Shown: positions 10,181 through 22,514 of the stretch, in pieces | How positions within the stretch are numbered: the stretch's first letter is position 1 | Layout: the number at the start of each line of letters is the position of its first letter | Notes under the pieces: model-generated | Told to the model about the DNA's origin: nothing | Seen by the model: the letters and a program-made list of their open reading frames with translations, nothing else | The model's database searches: none | From: Strongylocentrotus purpuratus | Taxonomy: Eukaryota; Echinodermata; Echinoidea; Camarodonta; Strongylocentrotidae | NCBI RefSeq assembly: GCF_000002235.5 | Contig: NW_022145594.1 | Span: forward strand, 21,693,890-21,757,889 | Length of the DNA: 64,000 nt | Direction: 5' to 3' | Translations under genes and position numbers: made by a program

Positions 10181-12200
10181 AATTTGCATAAATTCAAAAT
10201 GGCCGCCATGTCAGACCCTGGTAGACACACAAAACCTATTTTAGCCTATATCTCTAGATCTGATACACATAGAAAGCTAAACGTAGTGTCTTTACCCATG
10301 TTTTGGGGGTCAAGGGACATGATTATAGCATTATAAGCAGCTTACCATTACTCCTTGACTCTTAATTTGCATAAATTTGCATATCATTAACCTTTTTTAC
10401 AGTTAAAATGGCTGCCATGTTGCATGTTTAAAACTATTTCTCATCTGATACTTATAGAAAGTTGATTTTAGTGCGCTTTTCCATGTTAAGGGGGTCAAGG
10501 AACATAATTATAGCATTATCAGCAGCTTAGAACTACTTCTTGACTCCTAATTTGCATAAATTTGCATATAATTAACCCTTTTTAAAGTCAAAATGGCTGC
10601 CATGTTGCATGTTTAAAACTATTTCTCATCTGATACTTATAGAAAGCTGATTTTAGTGCGCTTTTCCATGTTAAGGGGGTCAAGGAACATAATTAAAGCA
10701 TTATCATCAGCTTAGAACTACTCCTTGACTCCTAATTTGCATAAATTTGCATATAATTAACCCCTTTTAAATTCTAAATGGCTGCCATTTGTTCATGTTT
10801 AGAACTATATCTCTAGATCTGATACACATAGAACGCTAAACGAAGTGTCTTTACCCATGTTTGGGGGATCAGGAAACATGATAATAGCATTATCAGCAGC
10901 TTACAACTACTCCTTGTCTCCTAATTTGCATACATTTGCATATAATTAACCTTTTTTAAAGTTAAAATGGCTGCCATGTTGCATGTTTAAAACTATTTCT
11001 CATCTGATACTTATAGAAAGTTGATTTTAGTGCGCTTTTCCATGTTAAGGGGGTCAAGGAACATAATTATAGCATTATCAGCAGCTTAGAACTACTTCTT
11101 GACTCCTAATTTGCATAAATTTGCATATAATTAACCCTTTTTAAAGTCAAAATGGCTGCCATGTTGCATGTTTAAAACTATTTCTCATCTGATACTTATA
11201 GAAAGCTGATTTTAGTGCGCTTTTCCATGTTAAGGGGGTCAAGGAACATAATTAAAGCATTATCATCAGCTTAGAACTACTCCTTGACTCCTAATTTGCA
11301 TAAATTTGCATATAATTAACCCCTTTTAAATTCTAAATGGCTGCCATTTGTTCATGTTTAGAACTATATCTCTAGATCTGATACACATAGAACGCTAAAC
11401 GAAGTGTCTTTACCCATGTTTGGGGGATCAGGAAACATGATAATAGCATTATCAGCAGCTTACAACTACTCCTTGTCTCCTAATTTGCATACATTTGCAT
11501 ATAATTAACCTTTTTTAAAGTTAAAATGGCTGCCATGTTGCATGTTTAAAACTATTTCTCATCTGATACTTATAGAAAGTTGATTTTAGTGCGCTTTTCC
11601 ATGTTAAGGGGGTCAAGGAACATAATTATAGCATTATCAGCAGCTAAGAACTACTCCTTGACTCCTAATTTGCATAAATTTGCATATAATTAACCTTTTT
11701 TACAGTTAAAATGGCTGCCATGTTGCATGTTTAAAACTATTTCTCATCTGATACTTATAGAAAGTTGATTTTAGTGCCCTTATCCATGTTTAAGGGGTCA
11801 AGGAACATGATTATAGCATTATCAGCAGCTTAGAACTACTCCTTGACTCTTAATTTGCATAAATTTGCATATAATTAACCCCTTTTAAATTCTAAACGGT
11901 TACCATTTGTTCATGTTTAAAACTATATCTCTAGATCTGATACACATAGAAAGCTAAACGAAGTGTCTTTACTGATGTTTAGGGGGTCAAGAAACATGAT
12001 TATAGCATTATCAGCAACTTAGAACTACTCTTTGACTCTTAATTTGTATAAATTTGCATATAATTAATCCTTTTTTAAAGTCAAATTGGCTGCCATAATT
12101 ATGTTGCATGTTTAAAACTATTTCTCATCTGATACTTATAAGAAGTTAATTTTAGTGCCCTTATTCATGTTTAGGGGTCAAGGAACATATGAGCAATGAT
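10181..12200. repeat. satellite with 185/185/189-bp units in 559-bp trimers
   Basis: The landmark GGCTGCC recurs at 10410, 10595, 10780, 10969, 11154, 11339, 11528, 11713, (a variant near 11898) and 12088. The spacing is 185, 185, 189 repeated, so 559-560 bp forms a higher-order unit present about three times. The third subunit type differs from the others (TTTGTTCATG, TCTAGATCTG, CGAAGTGTC). Each unit carries paired ATTTGCAT words. A more diverged unit (CAAAATGGCCGCC) precedes at about 10190. It lies inside the inferred intron 2. Confidence 0.9.
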
Positions 12201-13970
12201 TATATATTTAAGGTGCATGCATGATTTAATATTTTCTTTAGAGTAGCTCACAATATACGTCACGGTGTTGCCAATTTATGTTTGCTTGATTACAACTTCA
12301 AAAATTCATAATTTTCTTTAATATTTCTTCTTGTATTTTGCTTAAACCTTCACTGATCTGTTTCTTTAATTTTTTTGCTTCTGTAAATACCAACTTCTAA
12401 TCAGGGTGGAATTCTCCTTAAAGTTTGGTGTTTTAACCATTTTCTTTGGTTAACAAACTTGACTGTACCATTTACTTCAATTCAATTCGTTTATTCGTCC
12501 ATTTTAAAATATAAAAATAAGCTTCAGTCATATAGCGTGATGGATTTAAAGCAAAAACATACACATGATATGAGAATCACTGTGTCATTTCAAGTTGCAA
12601 ATTGCATATTCCACAGCTTACTAATAGGGTATATTGCACAAATGAATTTTTGAATATCATTACTAATTAAAAAACTGCAGTTATACTGATTTCATAGTTA
12701 CAATATTACAATAGGCTTACTTAGAATTATTGGATAAATACAAATTCTATAGTGTAATTGCGAATATTAAAAAACCCTAGTAAGCTATATATCATATTTC
12801 GCCTAAATGATGAGATTTCAGAATAAACTTTGGAATACCGTTGTTAAGTAAAAACTGCAGCTACACTGAATAGACTATTACAATTTGAATAAAATTCAAA
12901 TAATGAGATCAATAATGCTAACAATAACTGTATTTATAGATTAATAAACAATTATTACATTATTCCATTGAACACAGAAAATATTGCATTTATTAAGATA
13001 TTTAAATAACATAAAACATTGAAAATTTAACATTTAGTTAAAAGGCAAGAAAATGGCAAAGAAGCACCAGAACTCTGAATAATCTGACTCATAGCTAATG
13101 TCTATTATTGAGAACATTTACTTGGTGTCTTACCCAAGTCCTTATGGTAATATAACTTGATGATAGAATTATTAGCAAATTAAACTATCACCGAATCTAC
13201 ATTATATTTACAAATGGTTTGCATATAATGTATAATTAGTTACATATTTACATATATTTGCATAATTGCATACAATTTAATATTATTAGGTTCATTAAAC
13301 TTAAATAGGCTTCCACAAAGCGTAATTAATTCTTTATTTTTTTGTTCTGAGATTTTTTTAATTTTTAATGGAACTGAGCAGATTCCCTGTTTCTATGGTT
13401 AAGGAACCGTTAGTATTGGGACCTCCATACGCAGTTGCCATAAACTAGGATAAGATCACATAAATTACTATAAGATAAAACATCATTTCTGATAAAAAAT
13501 AGTTATCGTTCTACTTTTCCTGCTATTCTACCGGGGTTCTTTTTCAAATATCATCAACATGCCAAAACTTTGTTTTAAACTTAAGCAAAATGACAAGGCT
13601 CACCTAGTGTTCAGAAAATTAGAATGGTTCTTAACAGTTTGCTAGGAATGCTTTCTGATTAAAATAAGGACCTATGCATTTATACCAAATACAACTTGAT
13701 GACACTAATTTGCAAAGTAGAAAGAAAATCATGAAAACAAATGAGCATCCATATTAGAATATGATGCATTTATCAATCATTGGATGTAAGGTGCAAATGT
13801 TTATGGTTGATTATCTGGCAACCTGTGGATAAAGATAAGAATTAGAAGTTGTGCTTCTTAATGTCTCAACCATTTTGCAAAAGTATCTACCATTTACATT
13901 TATATTTCTTCCAATAAAAGTGCTGCTTCAAGGCCTTGAAGATTGCTCACTGTGTGTGTATGTGAGGAGC
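12201..13970. other. AT-rich stretch with a minus-strand non-LTR tail
   Basis: At 12475-12500 TTCAATTCAATTCGTTTATTCG is, on the minus strand, an AATAAACGAATTGAATTGAA tail like the non-LTR 3' end at 63.8 kb. The remaining 1.4 kb is AT-rich with TTTGCATA words near 13210-13290. No coding region is seen. Confidence 0.4.
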
Positions 13971-15525
13971 CTATGTGAGCCTGCTGGCCAGGATCCTTGT
14001 GCATATATGTACAGGGTGCAAGTAAAAACTTTTAATCCTGTGGGGGCATGTTAGGGGTTGCTTCTTTCCAAGTGAGGACTTAAATGCCTCAAGGGAGAGT
14101 GAGCAGGCTGGATCTATTGGAAGGTTGTTCCAGTCCTTGGTAGTTTTGGGGAAGAAGGAGCTGATGTGTGCTTGGCTAGTACACAGTGTCGCTCTGAAGC
14201 GGGATCCGTGACCTCTTGTTACAGATGTTGCTGCCTTAGGGTATTGTTGCCATTCAACGTCAACAAGACCAAAGCGGATGCGATACAGCATTGCAAGACG
14301 GCTTTGCAGACGTCTACTAACTAGCGAGGGCCATTTTAGTTTGTTCGTCATAGATGTAACACTGCTGGTACGATCGTAGTCGCCAAAGACGTACCGCGCA
14401 CTCCTGCGTTGAACAATTTCGACCTTTGTTGATGTTGCTTTGGGTGTGTGGATCCCACGCTGTTGCAGCATACTCCACTATGGGCCTAGTGTATGTGACA
14501 TACGTAGCCTCCTTGATCTTTTGGTTGCAGTGTCGAAAGTTACGGCGCAGGAAGGCACATACAGAGTTTGTCTTCTTGACTCCGGCATCTACATGGGCAT
14601 TGAATTTCAGCTTCAGATCAATGTGGACCCCGAGGTACTTGGCTGAGTTGATGACCAGCTCCAGCTGATGACCATGGATGGTGTATTGGCCAAGGAGTGG
14701 CTTCTTCTTGTTGGTCACTCGCAAGACCTGGCACTTGAGGGATGGAATTCCATCTTCCACATCTTCTCCCATTCCTGGAGCCTGTCTAGATCTTCTTGCA
14801 GTTTGTCACAGTCCTGGGTCGATCTGATTGGTTTGTAGAGCAGACAGTCGTCAGCATAAAGGCGTGTGGTTGAATGCCTAATGCAATCTTGTAGGTCATT
14901 GATGTAGATCAAAAATAACAATGGACCCAGGACGCTACCCTGGGGTACGCCATATGTGACTTCGGCTTCAGAGCTGATCCCTCCAGTATGACTTGTTGGG
15001 TACGGCCAGTCAGGAAGTTCTCGATCCACTGAAGAGTAAGGCCGTGTATACCACAATGTTTGGCTTTGAGAAGGAGTCGTTTGAGAGAGAGACCTTGTCA
15101 AAGGCCTTAGCAAAGTCTAATAGGATTACATCATACTGACCCTTGTCGTCCAGTCCTCTAGCAAGGTCATGGATGGTGAGGATCAGTTGTGTCTCACAAG
15201 AACGGCGCTCCGAAAGCCATGCTGATTGTCAGATAGAATGTCATGATGTATGAGGTGGTGGATAACTAACTGCACAGTGAACAACATGCTCACACAGCTT
15301 GCATAAGATCGCGGTCAGTGAAATCAGCCTGTAGATAACCGGGGATGACTTGCAGCCCTTCTGGTAGATGGGAACTACAAGTGCCTTCTTCCACATTGAT
15401 GGAACGCATCCTTGATGAAGGGAGGCTTGGAAAAGCAGGGTGATCGCAGGGGAGATCTGATCGGCGGTTTCCTTCAACATTCTGGCAGAGATTCCGTCTG
15501 GCCCTGTTGCTGTTACTCGACAAAA
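13971..15525 (-). pseudogene. CR1-like non-LTR retrotransposon, 3' half of ORF2
   Basis: Three overlapping frames reconstruct, in minus-strand order, ATGPDGISARMLKE, then SPVIYRLISLT, GVPQGSVLGPLLFLIYINDL, the catalytic LYADDCLLYKPI, a helix-rich thumb, NSAKYLGVHIDLKLKFNAHV, a LRRNFRHCN block, YTRPIVEYAATAWDPHTQ, and the C-terminal SSFFPKTTKDWNNLPIDPA with a final SLEAFKSSLG. These are the ordered blocks of CR1/Crack-type reverse transcriptases. At least three frameshifts separate the open pieces, and the endonuclease half is missing, so it is 5' truncated and dead. The 5' junction is near 15525. It belongs to the same lineage as the copy at 34.8-36.2 kb. Confidence 0.85.
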
Positions 15526-15798
15526 TGAAAATTGTTTTTGCAACCACTGGATTATTTATTTGGAATGGACCAGCCATCTGCCAGAGCACAACAATTGTGT
15601 TGGATTCAAAGAATAAAAGAAGCCGATAAACAAGGATGGTTTTCAAATTCTTTTATCTTTAAAAGAATGGTGGTTTGTTCCTGTTTAACTGTAACTATGG
15701 TTATACAATGTTAGACTAAAACATTCCTAAGTTCTACCGAGCTATTTTCCTTGACCCCTAAACATGAATAAGGGCACAGACCTCACACACGCGTTGGC

Positions 15799-17537
15799 AC
15801 TTGAAATGCTAGAACAATGAGAGACGACAAGATAGAAACCATCAAACGTGAGATGCGACGTTATAACATGAACTTGTTTGGTGTTACTGAGGTTAGATGG
15901 CTTAACAGTGGTGACATCATGAGTGATGAATTCAGAGTGATATACTCTGGAAGGAAAGTAAGGCAACGTGGTGTTGCTCTTTTGCTAGACAAGCATACAT
16001 CAAATAATGTTTGTAGGATCGAGGCTGTAAGCGATATACTGCTAGCAGTAAGAATAAAAGGATCACCAGTTTACATCGTTGTGTTGGTTGTGTACATGTC
16101 TACAAGTGACTACAAGGACAAAGATGTGGAGGATATTTATGACATGATCGATAATGAGCTGGACAAAGGAAAAGGAAAGGACTATCGTATTCTTCTTGGT
16201 GACTGGAATGATGTTGTCGGAAGCTCACACAAACATGATGATGCTGTTGGAGAGTGGGGTCTTGGCCAGTGAACAAAAATAGAGGAAATATGCTGGCTTT
16301 GTTGCCTACATGTGTTGGTTTTATTACGCACAACCAGCCGGCCCATGTTTTGTTATTTTTAATTAAATAATTAACATTCACCGTATTTTTTTAAAAGTAG
16401 AGCTGAATTGGTATGATCGTATTGGCTAAATTGCACACTTTTGGGGCTCTAAAATTACATTCATAGCAATTTAAGGTCCTAAAAAGGCACTAGAAATGTC
16501 ATAGATAAGAATAAAAGCAATAACCATGCACTTTTAAGGCATTTGCAGTCTGAAAATAGAACTCAACTATCCCTTTAAGTGAGAGATGTATACAGCATGA
16601 TCAGGACCTATATATCTGCTTTGTGGACTACATAACAAACATTTGATCGTGTCAATTGGACTAGGCTGATGGAAGTGCCCAAAGCCATTGGTGTTGATTG
16701 GAAAAAACCGTAGACAGCTTAATACATCCTTGTACATGTCTCAGACCGCAAGCGTTAACGTTGGAGATGGGGTCTCTGGACCAGCCGTCATTGGAAGTGG
16801 AACACGTCAGGGATGCCTTCTGCCCCCTCTTCTCTTCAATATCTATACAGAGGCAATGGTGAGAGAAGCTCTGGCATGAGAATCAACGAGACGAAAGCGA
16901 AGGTGATGATGATAAGTAAGGTAAAGACAAAAGAATTAACCATCATGATAAATGTCAACAGACTAGTGCAAGTCAACCATTTCAAGTATCTAGGCAGTGT
17001 GCTGACTAAGGATGGCAAGTCTGCCAAAGAGGTCAACTTGCGCTCAGCACTGGCAAGAGCTGCCTTCTTTCAATGACAAGATATCCTAATGAGCCACAAT
17101 ATTGACCTTAGTTTGAGAAAGCGTATTGTGAAGTCTCTAGTACGGAGTGTACTGTTGTATGGGCAGTGACGTGGACACTCGCCAAGAAGGGCATTCAGCG
17201 ATTGGAGGCGGTCGAGATGTGGTGCTGGCGTAAGTTACTAGGTGTGTCTTGGAGGGACAGAGTTACGAATGAAGAGGAGTTGCATCGAGCTCAATAAAAG
17301 CGGGTGCTGATTAAATCGATCAGAGAGAGAGACAGAAGAAATAATCTTGGACACATAATGCGGCATGATGATGTTGGCTTGATGATCAGAGTCATAGAAG
17401 GTCGTATTCATGGAAAGAAGAAGAGGGAAAGACCCCGTAAAGGCTTTCTTGATGATTTAATCGCAAAATGTGAAGCAACAGGATATGAAATGCTGAAGCG
17501 GATGGCTCAGGACCGAGTTACTTGGAGAGACACTTGA
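15799..17537 (+). pseudogene. RTE-like non-LTR retrotransposon, internally deleted
   Basis: The 5' part (15799-16272) encodes an APE-type endonuclease: a degraded GTWNxRTM start with TGA for Trp, NLFGVTEVRW, GVALLLDK, then ILLGDWNDVVG and GEWGLGQ, the pattern of RTE-clade endonucleases. After about 330 bp of unrelated sequence (16273-16600), RT blocks follow in several frames: a VDY...FDRVNWTRLMEV-like block, SLYMSQTASVNVGDGVSG, GTRQGCLLPPLLFNIYTEAM. The palm segment with the catalytic xADD is absent, deleted between about 16880 and 16890, and the frame resumes at MRINETKAKVMMISK, then NHFKYLGSVLTKDG, a LEAVEMWCWRKLLGVSWRDR block and GHIMRHDD...RPRKGFLDDL. It is non-functional. Confidence 0.85.
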
Positions 17538-17559
17538 TGTAGAATTCTGTTTTGGTCAC

Positions 17560-17840
17560 TGAACATGTCATACTGGCCTTACTCTCCAGATGCCCATTAC
17601 TAATCTCAAGGGATATGGAGACCGGGCATTTGCTTCTATTGCTCCTCGCCTGCGGAATTACCTCCCATCATCTATTCGCGAAATTGACAACCTGGACCAC
17701 TTCAAAGCTTCACTCAAAACTCACATCTTCCTTCAGACATTTAAATGCTAATTTTATTGGAGGAGCTCGCGCCTTTGAATGTTATCTGAAACAGATATAT
17801 GGCGACATACAAATGCAGTTCATCATCATCATCATAGTGA
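17560..17840 (+). pseudogene. non-LTR ORF2 C-terminus and 3' end
   Basis: One frame reads ITNLKGYGDRAFASIAPRLR, then NYLPSSIREID and DHFKASLKTHIFLQTFKC followed by a stop. This is the C-terminal GDRAF...APxLWNxLP...FKxxLKTxLF block found in L2/CR1-like elements, as in the ORF ending at 51046. A short 3' region ends in an (ATC)n tract at 17821-17838. It is a 5'-truncated, dead-on-arrival copy. Confidence 0.7.
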
Positions 17841-17965
17841 CAGATCACTATTGATGATGACTCTATTTAGCTATGAAAACAAATAATGGGGGTTTCCGAG
17901 CATCCCACAGAGCTAGAATGGATTTTGTATCGGCATGTTTTTCACTACATATGCTATGTATAACA

Positions 17966-18165
17966 GGGGGGGGGGGGGGCACTCGTTTTTCTGAATGTTT
18001 ATTCTGAAGGTTCGTATTTCCGAAGGTTCATAAGTCCGAAACACAAATTTACCATGCCTTGGGGTTCATAATTCCGAACATTTTTGTTGCATTGTCCCGA
18101 AGGTTCGTTTATCCGAAGGTTCATAATTCCGAAAATGAATTAGGGTTTATAGGGTGTTATAGGGT
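17966..18165. repeat. G-run and degenerate CCGAAGGTTCATAATT array
   Basis: A G13 run is followed by about seven degenerate copies of a TTCCGAAGGTTCATAA word between 17990 and 18140, then two or three TTATAGGGTG copies. It resembles a subterminal repeat array of a DNA transposon, but no terminal repeat was found. Confidence 0.5.
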
Positions 18166-18249
18166 GTTTATAGGGTGTTGCACTATATAGACCTTATCAG
18201 ACCTCCTCGGTTGCGTACGCATGATTTTTTCAAGGAGGGGGGGGGGGTG

Positions 18250-18560
18250 TTACACCCACAAATGTAAAAACGCCCACAAATGTAATAACGCCCACGAATG
18301 TAATAACACCCACAAATGTAATAACACTTTACCCACAAACGTAATAATTTTGAATCACCCATAAATGGCCCTGTTACACCCACAAATGTAATAACACTTT
18401 ACCCACAAATGTAATAACACCCACAAATTTAATAACACTTTACCCACAAATGTAATAATTTCACCCACAAATGTAATAACCACTTTACCCACAAATGTAA
18501 TAATTTTGAATCACCCACAAATGTAATAATGATTTTACCCACAAATGTAATAAATTCGAA
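18250..18560. repeat. subterminal array of CCCACAAATGTAATAA
   Basis: About 14 copies of ACCCACAAATGTAATAA lie here with spacers such as CACTTT and TTTTGAATC. About five inverse copies lie at 25040-25155. They are arranged as subterminal repeats at both ends of one element, as transposase-binding arrays often are (inference). Confidence 0.8.
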
Positions 18561-18601
18561 GGGATATTTTGTCGAATTTGTTCAAAACTAAAACCCTGTA
18601 A

Positions 18602-20689
18602 TGCTAGGAGTCCACTGGGCCGCGCCAGTTGGCGCCAGTTTGCGCCAATGCAATTTACTGTGGCGCCTAGTGTCGCCAATAAGGTGCCTAGTGGCGTGTA
18701 GTGGCTCAAACTGCCTCCCAACTGGCTCGTGGTGGCCCGTAACGGCACCAAATTTGAATGTGGCGGCAAGAAAATTTCAAAATGTTTAAAATTTTCGTCG
18801 CGCCACTTGCATCGAGCAATCAGCGCCAAGTGTCCGCCAAGTTGCACCAAATGGCGCGAACATATCGCCCTTTGGCGCAAACAATCCGCCTATTGGAATC
18901 CACTGGAATGTAATGGCGCGCGCCAAGTTGCACCAATGAGATTTCGCGCCACATGGCGCCACTTGGCGCCAAGGGGCACCTTGTTTGCGCCACTACGCGA
19001 GCCAAACGGCACCCGATTGGTGACTACTTCGCGCCAAATGCCACCTGATTGCCCGCCATTCGGCGCCACTTGCCACCTATAACAGCAGGGCGGCATCGCA
19101 GGACTTTCTCACAGTGATGGCGGCAGTTCTCCAAGCTCTAGGGATGAGGTTGTGCTGGGCATCCTCCTGGTCCAACATGCGGACGTCCCATGCCTGATAG
19201 TGCTTCCTGATGAGGTTGTGCAGCATGACGGCAGCTTCAATGAGCAGGCGGACTGTGTCTGATTCCTGTCTCATCTGGCCAAGGAAGCACTGGAACCGCA
19301 GAGCCAGAATACCAAAGGCATTTTCAACCACACGCCTCAATTGCCCTGGACAGCCTGTAGTTGAAGATCTTCTGCTGTTGGTCCATGTTACGACGGCCAT
19401 AAGGTTTCATCATGTACGTCCTCATGGCGAAGGCATAGTCTCCCACGAAGCAGTACGGCATAGGGTGCTCTTCATCATCATGGGGAAGAGGAGCTGGATC
19501 TGGGATGCCTAAAGTGCCAGCTTCAATGCACTCCTTCAGTTCACTGTTGTTGTAGATCTGGGCATCAGACTGATGGCCAACCCCACCCACATCGATCCAC
19601 AGGAACTGGTACTTTGAATCTACCAGAGCCATCGAGACAACCGAGAAGAACTGCTTGTAGTTGAAGTAAAGGCTGCCTGATTTGTTGGGCTTCTGGAGAC
19701 GGATGTGCTTTCCATCATAGCCTCCCAGACTTCATTGGATGTGGGTAGGGAGATGACTTCTGCAGCACACTCATCCACTACCGCTCTGGCTACATCAGGG
19801 ACAAACTTCTGGATGGTTTCCTTGCCCATTCGGAAGTTGAAAGACAGCTCGGCATAGGTGGCCCTATTGGCGAGATGGCGCAGGAAGACGGACAACTTGA
19901 GACCAGGGGAATGGCCTTCCTGATGTGGGTGTCCTTTTTCTGCAAGTGGGGTGTAAGCCTGACCAACAGGTTATCAAACAACTCTGGGGACACCCTGGTG
20001 TAGTTCTTGAACTTCCTCCTGTCATTCTCACTCAGCTCTTCCATCAAAGTGTGGTACTGTCCACGTTCGGCCCTCAACTGTGGGTGGAGCATGGGTCTAA
20101 ACTACCAGTTGTGCTTCCTTTTCTTCTTAGGAGGCTCTTCTTCTTCAGGATTGGCCAGCATAATTGATAGGCAGTGGCCACCTCAGCATCTCTCATCATC
20201 TTCTGATGGAGCAGCATCATCACTCCAACATTATCAAAAGCCTCAGACATATCAAAATTGTAAATATTTAGTAGAGATGTTGTTCATACAGCAGCTGAGG
20301 AGGGTCTGAACCAGGTAGCCAATGGCCGGTATTTATTTAGTCGGCAAGTAGCGCCAAGCGGCGGCAAGTTCAAACCAATTTGGCGACCTTTGGCACAAAC
20401 TAATCACCAAGTGGCGCAAAGTAGCCGTTTATTGGCGCGAATGGCGCCAACAGGGTGAATTTTGGAATCAAATGGCCGTGTAATGGCGCAAACTGGCGCG
20501 AACTGGCGCAACATTTTGGAGCAAGCCGGGTGGCATTTGGCGCACGCCATATGGCACCCAGTTTATTCCACTTGGCGACACATGCCGAGCGGACATTAAT
20601 TCGGCGCCACAGCGAGCCACTACGCGCCAATCACATAATCTTTGGCGCGAACTGGCACCAACTGGCGCTGGCCCAGTGGACTCCTAGCA
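18602..20689. mobile_element. PIF/Harbinger element with TAA duplication
   Basis: The termini TGCTAGGAGTCCACTGGGCC and its inverse bound 2,088 bp, flanked by TAA at 18599-18601 and 20690-20692, the 3-bp duplication typical of PIF/Harbinger. The empty site (CCCTGTAATAAAGCATGGG) is preserved intact in the opposite arm of the host element at about 24991-25010 on the minus strand. Both flanks inside the ends (18610-19075 and 20335-20680) are filled with TTGGCGCC/GGCGCCA-type words. The transposase is minus strand. Confidence 0.9.
19077..20100 (-). pseudogene. PIF/Harbinger DDE transposase, frameshifted
   Basis: Overlapping frames give a complete DDE_Tnp_4-type nuclease. Blocks in order: an N-terminal RGQYHTLMEELSENDRRKFK and YTRVSPELFDNLLVRLTPHL; a helix-turn-helix-like LRHLANRATYAELSFNFRM; the first acidic block WIDVGGVGHQSDAQIYNNS; the second, YCFVGDYAFAMRTYMMKPY; and the third, RRVVENAFGILALRFQC. 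These carry the expected D-D-E residues. Two or more frameshifts (near 19850 and 19640-19690) and a short C-terminus make it inactive. It needs a partner Myb/SANT protein in this superfamily; none is seen within the element. The sequence is still well conserved, suggesting a fairly recent insertion. Confidence 0.9.
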
Positions 20690-20692
20690 TAA

Positions 20693-21355
20693 TAAAGCAT
20701 GGGTATAGCGCGCAGTCTTTACTCCAGACCCGGTTATTTCAAAAATTTAAAAAAATCTTCAAAACAAAGACCCCATAATCATTTTCCTGTGGAATAACAT
20801 GAGAATCGAGCGTAGTCATTCCTCCAGACCCGGTTATTCAAAATTAAAAAAAAAAAAAAACAAAAACTTTTAAACTAAGACCCCACCATCTTCCAAACTA
20901 AGACCCAGTAATAAAGCATGGGTTTAGAGCGTAGTTTTTCTTCCAGACCCGGTTATTTCCAAACTTTTAAAAAAATCTTCAAAACTAAGACCCCATCATC
21001 TTATTCCTGTGGAAGAGCATGAGTATTGAGCGTAGTCTTTCCTCCAGACCCGGTTATTCAAAAGTTAAAAAAAACAAAAAAACAAAACAAAACAAAACAA
21101 AACAACAAAAAAAACTTTTACACTAAGACTCCTCCATCTTCCAAATTAAGAACCGGTAATAAAGCATGGGATTAGAGCGTAGTCTTTACTTCAGACTCGG
21201 TTATTTAAAAATATTAAAAAAATCTTCAAACTAAGACCTCACCATCTCATTCATGTGGAATAACATGGGTATAGAGCGTAGTCTTTCCTCCAGACCCGGT
21301 TATTTCAAAAGAAATAGACATTTAAACAAATCTTCGAAACTAAGACCCACCATCT
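20693..21355. repeat. tandem 100-120-bp units of the long-inverted-repeat element
   Basis: AGACCCGGTTATT occurs at about 20724, 20827, 20945, 21044 and 21293 (AGACTCGGTTATT at 21186), each followed by an A-rich run and CTAAGACCCCA. Inverse copies lie at 22479, 24734, 24857 and 24955. They form the inner part of the arms. Confidence 0.8.
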
Positions 21356-21685
21356 TATTCCTCTCTTTTTTTCATTTAAAAAATAAATTACATTATAACA
21401 TATGTGGATACAACACGTCACAAATAAATGATTGGTCGGCGGTCACACGAACTGACGAATCAGTCAAAATGGTCCACATATATAACACACAGAGGAGGGA
21501 CCGATTCGATGGTTCGCTGACCGTCGACGATTTTTTTGTAATCATGTAAATATTCTAACGCCCACAAATATCCTGGAATTCAATGTTCGTAGAATAAAAG
21601 TAATCGAATAAGTGACCTTAAATGTATTTAAATATTGACGCTGATTGTTTTATGCATGTGATTATGAAATATGTTCACGATATGT

Positions 21686-21720
<35 letters not shown>

Positions 21721-22514
21721 GCTATTAGTGACATTGAAACGTTGGATTGCGATGTTATATTTTCATGAGTGCGTGAATGAATTACCTTTCTTCATGTGAT
21801 GAACGTATCAATTACTTATACTGAAGACTACCAATTGGTACGCGGTACACGGTGTGAATTCATGAGAACGAAATTTATTCAAAGGCAAATACAAACAAAA
21901 CACAATTATATTACAGTTTTCCCTACTTCGGAAACACTCAAGCAGCTTTATAAACAAGAACAAGTCTGAAATGATAATCGGTTAACAAGCAAATAACAAC
22001 GCATACTTTCATATAACAAATCACTTGATATGACTCTACAACTATGGAAACACTGAAAAATAATTATCTTTATTATAAGTTCAAATAGAATACAGATCAA
22101 TTATAATTCCGTTCTCTTGGGAGCCAAATAATACACATTGACCCCAGAAATAATCATATCAAGGAGTAACAGACCCATATCATATATCTAGAGAGATATA
22201 CACCCACTTGTCATGAATTAACAAGTGAACATTTGAAATGCCCACAAAAATACCTTGTTTATTAATGTTATCACGAAAAGTGTACTTAACCTATCGGTAT
22301 ACAGTGGAAATACACGACAATAAACAGCTCTATGTGTATATGATTAGTGTTCGTATGATTGTGACGTGTTGTATCCATTATGTAATAATGTAATTTATTT
22401 TTAAATGAAAACAAAAGAGGAATAAGGTGGGTCTTAGTTTCGAAGATTTGTTTAAATTTATATTTCTTTTGAAATAACCGGGTCTGGAGGAAAGACTACG
22501 CTCTATAACCATGT

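Noticed and set aside
18485..19096. Tryptophan/alanine/arginine-rich frames on both strands
   Set aside because: They are read through the GGCGCC-rich subterminal repeats of the Harbinger element.
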